In this document: piece after piece, positions 11,698-23,880 of the stretch
Numbering within the stretch: the first letter of the stretch is position 1
Layout: each line of letters opens with the position of its first letter
Source of the DNA: Xiphydria camelus
Taxonomy: Eukaryota; Arthropoda; Insecta; Hymenoptera; Xiphydriidae
Assembly: GCA_963678675.1 (NCBI GenBank)
Contig: OY783195.1
Span: 23,679,191 to 23,743,190 of the forward strand
Direction of reading: 5' to 3'
DNA length: 64,000 nt
The notes under the pieces: generated by a model
Databases searched by the model: none
What the model saw: the letters and a program-made list of their open reading frames with translations, nothing else
What the model was told of the DNA's origin: nothing
Position numbers and translations under genes: made by a program

Positions 11698-13146
11698 CTA
11701 TTGGAATTTTACGATTAAATTGTCTGCTAAGTTTGAAATGCTAATAATTGTAAACATATCTCGAAAATTTTCTCAAAAAATAATTGCAAGTCTTCATTAG
11801 AGATTTCTAATTTCACACATATGAGGAAAATTGTCTTTAATGAATTCAGCTTCGAAAGGTACGTAAATGTGATTGAATCAGTTTGTAATATTTATAATGT
11901 GAACCGGAGTAAAAGAAAAAATGTGCATTTCGCGGATTTTGCGTTCATCGGAGCGCACGGGTAATTTATGAAGCATAGGTAGCACGACGTTTAATTATTT
12001 GCCAAATTGAAACGTCTGTATGTAGGTATATATTTATTATTATTATTAAATAAGGCAACTGTTACAGTTATTGATCATTTTTCCAAACCAAATTTTCAGC
12101 TATTGGCGTATTTATTATTTATCCTATGTAAAATATTCTTTTCATTAGAGAACACCAATCAAATTAGGAAGGTCAATTACGGTACACGCTGAGCTCGATC
12201 CGCAATACAATGCGTACATTCATTTTCACGTTTGTTGAATGCAAAAATCACAACTCTTGTTTACAATCCCAATAAAGAAGCGCAGACTCCGCTCGTTGAG
12301 TGAGTGAACCATTATAGCTTGTTTGATATTTGTAATTCTCGTGTTATTTTTGTTTGATTATCTGCCAGTCACTCCTGTTAATTGCTTTTTGAAAATAAGC
12401 TTTAAACTCTTTTCTATTACATTTCACATCGTTATTTCAGACTGATTTTCAAATGAAATTGTAACTTAATTGGACGAGTTCAAAATCAATTATAATTACC
12501 ATTGAAGATACGCCGTCGCCGTTAACGATATCTTTACAAGTACGTTCTAAATTCGTACTAACTGAAAGCTACTTTCACGCTCGTGTGACATATGTATGTG
12601 TTTATCGATGTAATCTAAAAAGCGTCTGTTTAGTAGACAGACATTCAGTGTCATATTTGCATATGAAAATTGAATTTTATAATTGCACGTTCTTCATCTA
12701 CCATGTGTAGAATAAACACGTACATATATATAACCATCCGTAGGAGAGATGTGTTAAAAAAATTATTCCGAGGGAAAGGGCCCGTGGTTTTAACCCTCTG
12801 CATACTCTCGTTAGACGTCCGATTCATTAAACCCCTTGATCCAAATAATCCCACTCTCCCTAGCACAGTTATCAATATTGAGTATTCATGTCAAACGGTC
12901 CATGTTAACATATTTTTCGCTGAATTCTTAAAAGACGCGCGTATGAATTTATTACGATTTATGTCAACTTTGAAATTCGAGTAGCTGAGTTCAACTCTCT
13001 TAATACGTATTATAAACTTAAACAAATATCTAAATACGTTCAACTCTGTATTTCCTTTTAATATTAACATACGAAATTCATTAAATTTACGTACAAATTT
13101 ATAGCGGGAGACGAAGGAAAGTTAGTTTAGCTTTAATATATATAAT
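11698..13146. other. No gene recognised
   Basis: This is AT-rich sequence. A plus-strand frame of 104 codons at 12670-12984 and an overlapping minus-strand frame show no domain. TTAACCCTC at 12794 resembles one piggyBac end, but no partner is visible. Confidence 0.45.
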
Positions 13147-14079
13147 TAGGGAGAGTTCCCATAGTGACAGACACTTCAGGTTGTTATTCGATAAATAATA
13201 GAATAATTGGTTTTTCAACGGTTATTATTTTCTATACAGAAGTTTACTATAGGCTGCATACAAAATTAATGAATCCCATCAATTATAAAATTCTTTTCGG
13301 CTTGATGAACGACAATAAATAGACACTTAATTTTTCAGTGTTTCTAAGACTGGCACCAACTGTCGGACACATCTAACTAATTACACTAACACTGGACAAA
13401 TTGAAAATTTATGATATCTATTATAATTATAATTATTAAAACACTCTGAGACGTCAACCTAGCCCTCGTGTACCCCCTCGCAACAGGTATGGCACCGGAT
13501 TTAGTCTTCTTCCGTATCCTTCAAGCACACAACACACGAAGTCAAACTGGCTGTTTCATTTTATTGAAGCAGTTGATTTGATGGCTTTCATAAATGCTTT
13601 TCACTATTTTTCCACAGAATATTTGCAAGTACGAAGAAATAATTTAAATATTAATTTGTTTAGTACTAGGAGATAACCTGCCGTCCGGACCCTAGGGGAC
13701 TCTATGAGGTTGTTTGAAAGTAAATTTTCTATCAAACTAGTACTTCAAATGTGTGATAGTATAAATATGAAAAATGAAATAAGACTTATCGTTTCGATAA
13801 CAAAGAACGATAAAGTAGCATTTACTTGCGAACCTATCGAAATTACAACGCAGTTTGTGTTAAGTGTGTACATCCATTCCTAGGACAAGAGATAAGGAAA
13901 GGTTCCCCTTTACGAACATAACGACACCAGCAACTGACACTCCGCCCTTAGAACTGTTTAATTATGAGCTATCAAAGTGCATATCTACTTTTGCGTTTTG
14001 TTTCGTTACGCTTATTTTAAAGATATTGCTAGAGAGTGTCCGGTACTAGGTGCCATCCGGCGCTAGGGGAACTTCCCTA
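13147..14079. mobile_element. TA-flanked element with TAGGGA ends
   Basis: The left end reads TA-GGGAGAGTTCCCATAGTG. The right end read inward on the other strand gives TA-GGGAAGTTCCCCTAGCG, so about 20 bp of imperfect inverted repeat lies between TA dinucleotides 930 bp apart. The interior contains further copies of CCTAGGGGACT-like words (around 13690) but no recognisable transposase. It shares its end style with elements at 38609, 39862 and 59544. Confidence 0.5.
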
Positions 14080-15487
14080 TGTATGTTACTTGCTTGCATA
14101 CATAACTATGTGTGTATATAATGAAAGAAGAAGAAGAGGATATGTGTACTTTGGGTAGAGAAACCTACAATTACATGTTTACGTTATAATCAGAGCACCG
14201 GGAGCATTTTGCATCTCGCGATCTAAGCATGTTTATACAAAATTAATCGAAAGCATCACTAACGAGTGCCGTGTATACGACTAATTGTAAGCAAGTGGAA
14301 ACTAAGCAGCGCCTGGAGAATTTGTTTTCGAAAAGAACTAAAAAATACTCCTCGGGTGAAGATTACTTATTTACTGAGCGCGGGGATCGCTTTGAATAAA
14401 CTAATTAGTTATTTAAAGTTCCGTGAGAAACTTTGAATAACTTGCAATTTTTAATGTAGGTGCCTTCATCTGTTGTTGAAGGAAAGGAGGAAAACGGAGC
14501 TACGATGGGGCGCCTCTACACGATTGTCGAGATGAAATTGCCGGGTTCTACGTTGAAACTTTCATCACTCGAATGCCCAAAGTTGACTCATTTCAACAAG
14601 CGGAGTGCATATGGCTCAAATTATGTAAAAAAAATCGATATATATAAGTTTCGACATATCATATATCGATATATGTCGATATATAAGCTTTGACATTTCT
14701 CTCTTAAGGAATTTACAGCTGTACGCTCTTGGGGGATGAATTATTGATATCGATAACTCATAATTAACTTTCATCTGACATGAAGAGGCTCGGAACATTA
14801 TTAACGCCTTTTAAGTGTGCTTTGCTTCAAATTGGCACTCAATTTAGTCTCCTGATTCGACTAAAATACTTTCTAAATTTGAAAGAATGAGATTCCAGCT
14901 AAGGGCGTCGTTGTATTACGTTTTCCTTTAGCTCCAATTTCTCGAATGCTCCCACTGAAGAAAAAAAATGAAACAAACAAGAAATCTGTCTTCCGTACAG
15001 GTCCGAATTTCGGAACGATTTAACCCCTCTTGGAAAGTCATACAGGAGAAGGAAATTACGGAGCTCATTCAGCCGAGAACCGATTACTTCTCCGGTAAAA
15101 AAAAATCGTATCCATCTGGCGAGCAGCAGTCCAATAGCACGTGTTTGCAGGCAGCATGCGCGCGTTAAATCTAGCAATCGGCGGTAGGTTGGCACATTTG
15201 CCCTACTTTTGCAGAAAGCCGCAGCAAGCTTACACGCTGTACGAGTTCGGTAGCCGTCAGTTCGGTTCACAACACGTCGTTCGACTGATATATAGTGTTT
15301 ACATGGCGCGCTTGCGAAATGAATCGTTGAAAATGTTAGCTCTGATGAGAGAATTCGTTGTTAATATATTATTTCCGACGTCGCCCAATGAGCATCGTCT
15401 ACTTGCCGAGGGAATCAACGATCGATGTTTTTCTTGAAAGAGATCGTTGATTGTGTGAATGTCGTAACGAGAGTGTGTGCACTAAGG
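14080..15487. other. No gene recognised
   Basis: Self-complementary AT-rich sequence built on ATATATCGATATATGTCGATATAT-type words lies around 14635-14695. From about 15240 the sequence contains TCAGTTCG, which matches an arthropod initiator, followed by a 98-codon plus-strand frame, but I find no domain or confident splice site. Confidence 0.4.
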
Positions 15488-15733
15488 TAAAAGGTCTGGT
15501 TGAATACGAACCTGATAGAAAAATTTATTTGAAATAAATAGAATTTCTTTACGTCGAATAAAAATCTATTTGAATTTCATAAATATTTTGCATATCTTTT
15601 TAATCGATAGCGAATCTAGTAGACCATTTATTCAATCCAAATAGGCTTTTGTTCAACATGAATACATTCCTATATATAACAGCTGAAATAAATTTTTCTA
15701 TTATATATATAAGTTCGTATTCAACTAGACCTT
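15488..15733. mobile_element. MITE with AAAGGTCTGGTTGAATACG ends
   Basis: The left end AAAGGTCTGGTTGAATACG is mirrored on the right as CGTATTCAACTAGACCTTT, and both arms continue into an AGAAAAATTTATTT word. The interior is AT-rich and non-coding, about 246 bp in total. Confidence 0.65.
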
Positions 15734-16211
15734 TTCTCTGGGTGTGATGTGTCTACACGAGTGTGTCTGCATGTGTGTTTACGCGCGTGCGTGTGTTTGT
15801 GCACCCATCGGCGACTGTAGAAATTCCCTCGAAAATCCAACTTCTCCGCGGGGTTCACCTCCCCCTCGATATTTCTCCGACCGCGATATCGGGCTATCCT
15901 TTTAATATTACCATGACTTGCAGAAGTTAACGGCGCCGCGTCTGGATGATCGCTCTAGGAGGCGTTAGATTTTCCTCCCGTATATAAAGTTCCGCCGCGG
16001 TGGAGATATTGATTTTCCCCTTTCATTCCCGTAATCTGCCGGAGGAGGGACGAAAGAGAGGGTATCTTAGCGGAGCTTTGCTGTCGCGCGGGTACTTAGC
16101 GATCACGCGCTCTCTCCGAGTTCGCTTTCTTTTGTCGGAATACCTGTTAGCTGAATTGATAGATGTAGCCGCTTGTCGATCGTTCTTACTATACATTCTT
16201 TTTCTCGTATA

Positions 16212-16575
16212 TCTACTGAAACTGGAGTTGGAACAGTTATAGCTGCAGGTAGTCATGAAGAAAAAGGAATTTGTGCACTTTTTGTTATAGCAGCTAATAT
16301 TTTAAAATTACAATTAAATAATAATCAAATAATTTTAAGTAAAGTAATAAATTTCATCTTCCATGATATATTAAAATTGAAATTACTATTAATAAACCAA
16401 TATCTTCTAATTGATTTATTAAAACTGTTAATATTCTCGCATTATAAGAGATTTATTTTTATAATAAGCTACTAAACAATAAAAAACTATTCCTAAACCA
16501 TCTCAACTTAATAAAATTCTAATTAAATTTGGTCTAATAATTATAAATATTATTGAAATAACAAAAAACAACTAC
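16212..16575 (-). pseudogene. NUMT: nuclear fragment of mitochondrial ND5
   Basis: Read on the minus strand with the invertebrate mitochondrial code, this is the central part of NADH dehydrogenase subunit 5. It begins I-I-S-P-N-L, runs through L-S-W-D-G-L-G and Y-C-L-V-A-Y-Y, and ends with the highly conserved KSAQIPFSSWLPAA followed by P-T-P-V-S. TGA is needed as tryptophan at three places (SWDG, the G-x-W-N site and SSWL), and AGA sits where serine is usual, so the source is mitochondrial. A single-base insertion near 16436 shifts frame after N-K-S. Flanking sequence is not mitochondrial, so it is an inserted copy and not contamination by a whole mitochondrial contig. It is non-functional in the nucleus. 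Borders are accurate to about 15 bp. Confidence 0.93.
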
Positions 16576-16712
16576 CTACAGTAAGAAGAAAATGTATATT
16601 CAATTAAATCGGCGTTAAGGAATTGGGGATGCAGAATAGTTGCTTCAACCGATAAATTTGGTTGTAACGATTAAGGGGTGTCTGTCAGTTTTAGGGACTT
16701 TGAAAATCCGTA

Positions 16713-17515
16713 CACGAACAAGAAGGATTAGTAATTTTTACAGTGAATCCTACACTGAAAAAAAAAAGTATGATAGATTTGTCTAAATTAGCGGTAATGG
16801 GCGAGGAATGCAAATCAAGTTACTTGGACGAATAATTTGCTAGACTTGAATACAACTTGTTTTCGTCAAACAATTTCAAATCATTACAACCAAATTATTT
16901 AATTTAAATAATCAAATCGGCGTTCATCCGCCCGTGACCGCTAATTTAGTCAAATCTGTTCTTTTTTGTTTCTCTGCGTAGTGACAGGGCTTCTCGAGGT
17001 GAAACATTGAATTTTTTAATAGGCCCAACGTACTTTTTACAGTTGGTAACAGTAGTAACCCGTAAAATAACCGACGAATATTAACGGAAGATTGGGAAAC
17101 TTTATCGTATAAAGTGACGTTTATCCACGGAGAAACTCAACAGTAAATTGTATCGTATTCAGCAGTAAAACAGGTCCACATAGCACTTTTCGGGATATTT
17201 ATTCCATAGAACAATAAAATGTATTTAGTAATAGTAAAATATATTGAATATAGCAGTAAAGAGTGCACTGAATTTACGGTAAAGTGTACTATTCTGCTGA
17301 GTAAATTTCCCAGAAAGTGTTATGTGGACCTTTTTACTGCCGAATACGGTAAAATTTACTGTTTGAATTTCTCCATGTACTGTTACGAACTGTAAAAAGT
17401 ACAGCATGGTCTATTAAAAACTTCAGCGTTTCACCTCGAGGAGCTCTGTTGCTGGGATAACTGTACAAATTGATGGATTTTCCGATGATTCTTTACTAAT
17501 CCTTTTTCTCCGTTA
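16713..17515. mobile_element. Alpha-family MITE, copy 2, itself interrupted
   Basis: The ends TA-CACGAACAAGAAGGATTAG and CTAATCCTTTTTCTCCGT-TA match those of the copy at 2649-2974. The right arm carries AGCTCTGTTGCTGGGATAAC, corresponding to the CAGTAATAGAGCTC arm of copy 1. The left arm is split by another element at 16751-16980. Without that insertion the element is about 573 bp. The long core holds several GTAAA-T-TTTAC palindromic words. Confidence 0.75.
16751..16980. mobile_element. Beta MITE (CACTGAGA-type) inside the alpha element
   Basis: The ends are TA-CACTGAAAAAAAAAAGTAT and a right end that reads TA-CGCAGAGAAACAAAAAAG inward. Both continue into ATTTG-CTAAATTAGCGGT and a GGGCGGA-like word, giving arms of about 50 bp. 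Removing it and one TA rejoins the alpha arm as GAATCC-TA-GTGACAGGGCTTC, which parallels the uninterrupted arm of copy 1. Confidence 0.78.
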
Positions 17516-17710
17516 AGTAAGAACTTTTCGTGTGGTATTTGAGAATGATTTCGCTGCCGGTAAAATAGTGAAACTCGTTAGTATAGTAGCGACTGAAGAG
17601 TATATCATTTCTCAATATTATGGTTATGCAAGTTAGAGAAAAAATTAATCAGTGCGTCTATGAGTGACATGTCGCACTTGCGCGTAAGGTTTAAAAAAAT
17701 ATTGACTAGA

Positions 17711-19522
17711 TGTCAAAAAATTAATCCGCTACTGCATCATTTAAGCCTCGAGTAATAACTCCATATAATAACAAGACGTTGCAATAAAATATATTGCAAT
17801 TGATAATGCGAAGCGAAACGGAGGACGGAAATTACTTTTACTTCTCCGTAAGTACACGATATTTAAAATAAAACTAAAAGTTTTGATGTTTTCCAAATCA
17901 ATTTTAAACATCCTCAGGCATGCCAGTTATCCGTCTTCGTCGATTTAATATAATCTACTACATTTTCCCCTCAGTGTACTTTTTACCAGAAAGAAATATA
18001 AAATCCGTTTACTTTCCATCGCGCGGGATAACAATTTTCAAATTGACTTTTGATTTCTACACGAATCGGAAAACACGCGCGTAGAGCGTTCGCGAATCCA
18101 ACGAGGCATAAGTATTGTTTTTGTTGGCAGAAATTTCGCCGAGACAATATTAATCTTTTGCACGAAGGTGGCGAAATAATTCATTTTGTAATAATTCCAA
18201 GTGTCTCCTCGTGCCCCGCGAATTTTGACGTCTCAACCGCCGTGGCTTAATTCGAGCGATTAATAACGCGTTGATATTTCCGCGTAACAAAAAGGCTTGC
18301 CGTTAGGGTGGCCCTTTTCTCCGACATTCCGCGTTTGTATAATCCACGCAGCGAGAGAGAGAGAGACGATGTCGGGGTTCTCTCAGACGTTTCTACGTTC
18401 TCGATTTTCAACGGCAATTACCGTAACGAGCGTAATAACGATTTGGAAAAGCAGTCGTTTTCCCTACTCTCGGTATATATCCTTGGAAAGGAAAAAAATG
18501 TTGCGTTCTTACGCGTAGCGCCGATTCGTTTCACGCGAGCGTGGCATCCGCGCGGAGGGGAATAAACTGCGACGGCTGTACGCGAGAATCTGGAACGAGA
18601 TAAACGAGAACACGGAAATCGCCCGGCGTGGAATTCGCGTCATTCGTTAAAACACGAAGGGTGAGGATTATGCGTCGCGTAGCGACCGTTGAGTCCGTTG
18701 AGTGACGATAAGCGATTTTAGCACGAATGAAGAATAATTGGCAAGCATATATACCTCGGGCAAAGGGCCTAGCGGAATACTCTCTAAATTTGAATCAGTC
18801 AAAATGAATGACAATGAGCGAATAGTAGCTGACTATCACTCATTTTACCTGATTCACATTTAAAGGAATGACTCAACACCCATCTTGAAAACGTTCTAAC
18901 GTGGCGAAATATCTAATTTGGGGTTTTCCGATAGACTCACATACAGCAAACGTGACGAGGATGGGCGATCAATCCGCGGAATGAACCGGGATGTGTCATC
19001 GTTTTTTACCTTTACTCATTCATATACAAGGTTTTACACAACGTTGTTATTTACATACCTCATGCGCAATTTTCTCTCGAACAACCATCAATCAACTCGG
19101 TACAGTGGCGCTATTCATGCCGCGCATCTTTATTAAAATAGCCGAAAGTTGTTCGATTAAAGTTCACTCTGCAGCCTGAAACGTCACGCGTGATCGAGAA
19201 GAGGGAGATGCGTCATCGTCATGAAGTACAGGAGAAACATCTCACGGTCTAGACACTCTTATATTCCGTTAAAACGTTGCATTATAGTCGCCTGGAAACT
19301 ACCTTTCCTATATATATATTTCGAACAACTTTATTTTTGTATTGTACTATACAACATTTAAATGCCAAAACATGTTAATCGATGGAATTCCGTTAATAAA
19401 AAGCTGCAGTATTCCTGCAGAAAATCTGTTAATTCACGGACGAATCTAAATGAATAGCCGATAAGAAGCCGAGGTTAATTCAGAAACTGATATACAGATT
19501 TAACGAGGTTAATTATTAGCGG
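17711..19522. other. No gene recognised
   Basis: AT-rich sequence gives way to a CpG-rich part around 18040-18700. Short open frames occur on the plus strand, but none has domains. No RNA gene is visible. Confidence 0.45.
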
Positions 19523-19588
19523 TACAACTTTGCTTTTGCCGTTTTTCTCATATCTCAATATGATAAAAACGGCGGAAGCAAAGTTGTA
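19523..19588. ncRNA. Pre-miRNA-like hairpin (candidate)
   Basis: TACAACTTTGCTTTTGCCG at the 5' side pairs with CGGCGGAAGCAAAGTTGTA at the 3' side. The stem has 24 consecutive pairs, including two G-U wobbles. One mismatch follows, then six more pairs (TCATAT/ATATGA), closing on a four-base CTCA loop. The 66-base length and smooth stem are those of an animal microRNA precursor. It could equally be a tiny foldback repeat, and no other copy is visible in the window. Strand is undetermined. Confidence 0.4.
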
Positions 19589-22500
19589 GACTTATTAGTT
19601 TTCAGAGCCGATATCACATTTGTGTTAGATCTATATACCGTTCTATAATGAGGATTGGGCGAGCTTTATGAGAGTGTATCTCGTTATTTCATGACGTGGG
19701 ATGAAAGCTTTGTAACTGAATACGCCGTTTATCGGAAAACGCAGCGATGGGCGGACGCATTGAAAATATGATAGACTGAAAATCGCGTCTTGTTTGCGCG
19801 TCTAATGCAGGAAAACTGATTTTAACGATTCGTCCATCAATCATTTATAATTTTGACCATGATTTTCCAACTGTGTAGTTTTCATCTCTTCTCAATGAAT
19901 AAGTTTCAACATCAATTTTATTTTATATATCAACTAGTCCGTAAAAGGGATCAATCTGCAATATAACAGATCAGGGATAAATCAGCTGTGCCAAAAAATG
20001 TAAGAATAATAAATTATAATCTATTGTTCTTACATTTTTGCACTGCTGATTGGAAGCCGAATTCAAAAATTGAATTGATCTATAGTTCCCGTTCGTTAGT
20101 TCGTGTCGATATATTTTCTGATTTGTCAAATTATTATCGAGAATATTTATCAATAAAGATAGTTTCTAAGCCAATATCAAATCCATCAATTATTAAATCG
20201 GAGAATTATAAAAAATTAATTGTTTATACAATATTCAACGCATCGTATAATAAAATGTTTCCTGTAGTTAATCTAAGAGGGAATGAAATATAGTGCGTTT
20301 GTGACTACTATTCATATTTAATGGAATACAAAGTAAAACAACGGGAAGTGTAGACCTAAACATATACGATTTTTGGTGTTGATATGAGAAATCAGATGAC
20401 ATCAAATGTGATATGCATATATCTGCGTATAGGTTCAAACACCGATTCGATGATGTTGAGTATCCCTCGTACGATTACCTCGCGAAAAGTTCGATCAGCT
20501 TTTACGTTTTCTGCGTCCTCCGACGAAACGGCTTTTGCTTCCACACACACAAATCCCCCCTTACTTTGCACTTAACGCGATTCTTGAGTAAATTTGCGAA
20601 AAGATATTGGCTCTCATACCGCAACCGGGCGAGGGACGGGGTCAACGCGGATATACCGGATGCCGGTGATCCTTCTCGATCGGACAGTTTGAACGTTAAA
20701 AGATATGCTTATATCTCGGGTAAGGCGTGTTGACGGAACACGAGGAAGCATGGGTGGGTACGCCCAGGCTCGTGCATTTCGTATTCAAACGTTGCTTGCT
20801 GAGTGTTTCTCATTATTTCGAGGTGAAGCTCCGGATCTCATTTATCACATCGTCTTCGCTTTTGCGCTTAATGCATGAAGAAGCAACGCTCGCTCGTGAG
20901 TCTCAACTCGCGCGCTGAAGCGCATCGCGACGAAGCATTCTCCGTGAAGGATAAGGAAAAAGGGGCGACGAGAGTTCGACGGGGGTTTAATTAAGATCCT
21001 TCCTTCGAAACAGTTTCCGAAGAAAAAATTCGATGACTTTCACGTCGAGGTTCGCTTGCGAAAAGGACCAATTCGATCGCCTTTGAATTTATTTCTGATA
21101 GTAGGACTTGTCTCGGTCGCATCTTCGCTTTCGAATCGATTTCTCTCCAAAATCCCCCCCCCCCTATCGTGGGGCCTTGGAATATCGAATAATTCGCAAG
21201 AAGATTCGAAGCGGTGTCCGCTGAAGACGAGCGGCGGCGGACGAGCCTTTGAATATTAATTTGCCAACGTCGCCTCAACCTCGGGGCGTCTCGCGTTTAA
21301 AATCCACCGCCTTGCCGAGGAAGGAGCGCTAGACCGCGCACATTAATATGTTGGCTAATGCCAATAGGAAATGCCTCGGATAATTGTGCAGTTAGTCGGC
21401 CGGAAAGGTAATATGAAAGGAAGAGGGAATTGCAACGTTTCGCGCCACTATACTATTATATTAATATATCATCGGTCTGATGAAGCGATGGTGTTTCATC
21501 GGTTCTTCTTGATTTCTCGACCGGCGTGAAAATTTATGTTAGATGTATATAGTATGGATATAGATTTTTGCGGCGAGATTCTAATGAGGAGGGTTGGACG
21601 TTTGAAGTAGATTATCATATAGCACTTTCATGAATACCGTGCGTAAACTGGCGAAGTTGGGCCAAGTTATAATAAGAAAGGTAAAGCTTTTTAGTGTAAT
21701 CCTCTTATAAGTATTGTCGGGGCTTTCTCAATGAAAGTCATTATATTGGCGCGTAATCGGTGCTTTACTATTTCAATTGGTTCAGCACTTCCTTGACAAT
21801 TCTGTTTTTTCATTAACTTTTTCATAGCAGACTTGGAAAATGTATGCAAAACGATTACCTTCTATTTTTCCATTTTTCTTTTTTGACCTTACTTAAGCTG
21901 TAAAAAAATGATATTTAAAAATACAGCATACGTCATCGTGTTGTAATTCTATCTCTCTCGCACTTGTTGCTCGGTAAAAGAGAGTCTCTCTGGCTTTTCG
22001 GTGTAATTGCAATATCGTTGAGAAGAACACACTTATAAACTTTTTGATAGTTATTTTTTCGGATATTTTTTTTTGTGTGACTGAATATATATGGGGCATT
22101 CCATGTCAACTTTTAATAGTGGAAACTTTTGGGTCTCCGATTTAGTTGTTGATTTTTTTTCAAGTATCTTTAATCAATATAAAAACTGGCCAACATTTTC
22201 AGAACGACTCCATAAGTCGTTCGGCTGTTATTAATTTTTATATTTCTCATGTTTTTTATTTTCATCGCGATTTACGGCTTAAATTAATAAAATATGAAAA
22301 AAATGACCTACATGACAAATTTGTACTTTTTTGTGATTTCGAAAAAAAAATATATTTTTTTATATTGCATTTTTTATTGAAAATGGAAACAAGAAATGTG
22401 TCTCAAAACCGACATTTTTAATTTTGATGATTTTTTTATCCTAAATTTCTACATCTTTTACGGTAATTTTGAGAGCACTTAGAAAGTGGGGCCTCCCATA

Positions 22501-22669
22501 GAAATTTTTTAATGAATTTTTTAGTGATTTGAAGTGTCAGAATTGACTATTTATGCTAGCTTAGAATGGATTTTTTTTGCCCTGTTAAAATGTAATTCCA
22601 ACACATGATTTTATAAAATTGTACAACATTTGTTATTAATATGATAGATCGGAATATTAAAAATGTAGT
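19589..22669. other. No gene recognised
   Basis: A small hairpin built on AAAAAATGTAAGAA and TTCTTACATTTTT occurs at 19988-20043. The part from 20450 to 21400 is CpG-richer and has overlapping frames without domains. The part from 21890 to 22620 is very AT-rich. No gene is supported. Confidence 0.45.
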
Positions 22670-23143
22670 CCTATAAATATGGACCTTTTAAGTAGGTAAC
22701 TAAAAATGTCTGATGCATTAGAATGTTTATGGTAGTGTATTGCATTAGTATTCGGTCTCATACGTGGTGAACTCGGGTTCTATTCTCACTGACAGCCGAA
22801 ACTTTTTCAAAAAATTTTACAGCAAATATCTGGTAAATTAAAAATTTGAATTCCATTTCCCTTTTTGATTCACCTCACTATAAAAGTTTTCTAAATTTAA
22901 ATAGACAAAAAAATGAAATAGACAAGAGTTTCAATTTCTAGACATTAATATTATCGTTTGGAAATAATTAAAATTAAAAATTTACCAGATATTTGCTGTA
23001 AAATTTTTTGAAAAAGTTTCGGCTGTCAGTGAGAATCGAACCCGTTTTCCACGTGTGAAACCGAATATTAGTGCAATACACTACCATAAACATATTAATG
23101 CATCAGACACTTTTAGATACTTAAAAGGCCCATACTTATATTC
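22670..23143. mobile_element. Long palindromic element with tRNA-like arms
   Basis: Arms of about 175 bp run inward from GGACCTTTTAAGTA on the left and its complement near 23128 on the right. They include TTTATGGTAGTGTATTGCA, a T-C-A-C-A/T-A-C-G-T-G-G word and GGGTTC(G/T)ATTCTCACTG, and continue through CAAAAAATTTTACAGCAAAT. The middle of each arm resembles a tRNA body in the order D-arm, anticodon arm, T-arm, with a polymerase III B-box match (GGTTCGATTCTC) on the minus-strand copy. The element could be a SINE-derived or tRNA-derived sequence duplicated head to head. There is no intact acceptor stem, so no tRNA gene is called. Confidence 0.6.
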
Positions 23144-23880
23144 GAAGAATTACGAGGAAGGTTCGTAATACGTATTTTAAGAAGCTACTCGTATTTATTT
23201 CGAGATCTGACGAGAGTCTAGGTATGATTGTAAGAAAAAGAAGTAAAATCAGCTTCAAAATTGAAGCCTAGAGCAAGTGGACCTTTGGTGACCAGAGAGG
23301 GTTAAAAATATAAATATATTCTTTCTGCAAAGGCTGAATTGAATCAAAGCCCTGGTAATACCTAACTTGTGTCTACGATTTGTATGGAAACACGTGGTCC
23401 TTGTTGTAGTTAATACGAATCCAGGACGAAAAAAACGTATTAAATTTCCCAGTTAGAGCCCGGTAATGAAAGTGCGAGAAATCAACGCTGGTAAGGCATT
23501 TTCACCCTCCCAATTACTATACAGTCATATACCACCACAAGATTATACCGTCTGCGACTGAAGGCCGTCTTAGGTTAGAAGTTGCGTAAATCGGATTTCG
23601 ATGCGAGAATAAGGTGTCGGTCTCCTACCACGACAAAAAAGCTTTCAGACGGATACTTTTTTTTTATTCATGGTGCACCACTGTACTGAGTTACAGCTTC
23701 TTACTTTTCAATCTTACTCCTGAGAGTGATGATGATATACGTTGTATGGTCCTGTGCCATAAATTTAGAACGCTATTCAGCACCGTCACGCACTTTTTAA
23801 ATGCTTCAATTTTCATCATTCCGTTTTACCCCACCTTCCTCTACATTTCCAACAAGAAACCCTGCAACGAACACATCCAT
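23144..23880. other. Mostly unassigned; upstream part of the protease remnant
   Basis: The last 260 bases lie in the same open frame as the protease fragment at 23881-23988, but their translation shows nothing I can align. GGGTTAA at 23299 after GACCAGAGA resembles a single piggyBac-type end without a partner. Confidence 0.4.

Larger units (their letters stand above)
16681..17710. repeat. Gamma repeat, copy interrupted by nested elements
   Basis: Positions 16685-16712 (GTTTTAGGGACTTTGAAAAT onward) and 17516-17710 together align with one continuous block at 42482-42710. The break falls at a TA dinucleotide, where the alpha element has inserted. The second part includes GAGAATGATTTCGCTG, AGTATATCAT and CTATGAGTGA, matching the other copy with scattered changes. 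I see no coding potential. Confidence 0.75.

Noticed and set aside
12794..12803. TTAACCCTC, possible piggyBac end (also a GAGGGTTAA at about 23296)
   Set aside because: No matching inverted end or second TTAA was found at a plausible distance for either.
15240..15487. Initiator-like TCAGTTCG followed by a 98-codon frame and a GTAAAA donor
   Set aside because: The donor-like sequence is at the edge of a MITE, the frame has no domain, and a TCAGT match alone is too common.
22981..23100. Possible functional tRNA gene on the minus strand
   Set aside because: The B-box and anticodon-like words are present, but there is no acceptor stem, the T-stem is mismatched, and the sequence is one arm of a palindrome.
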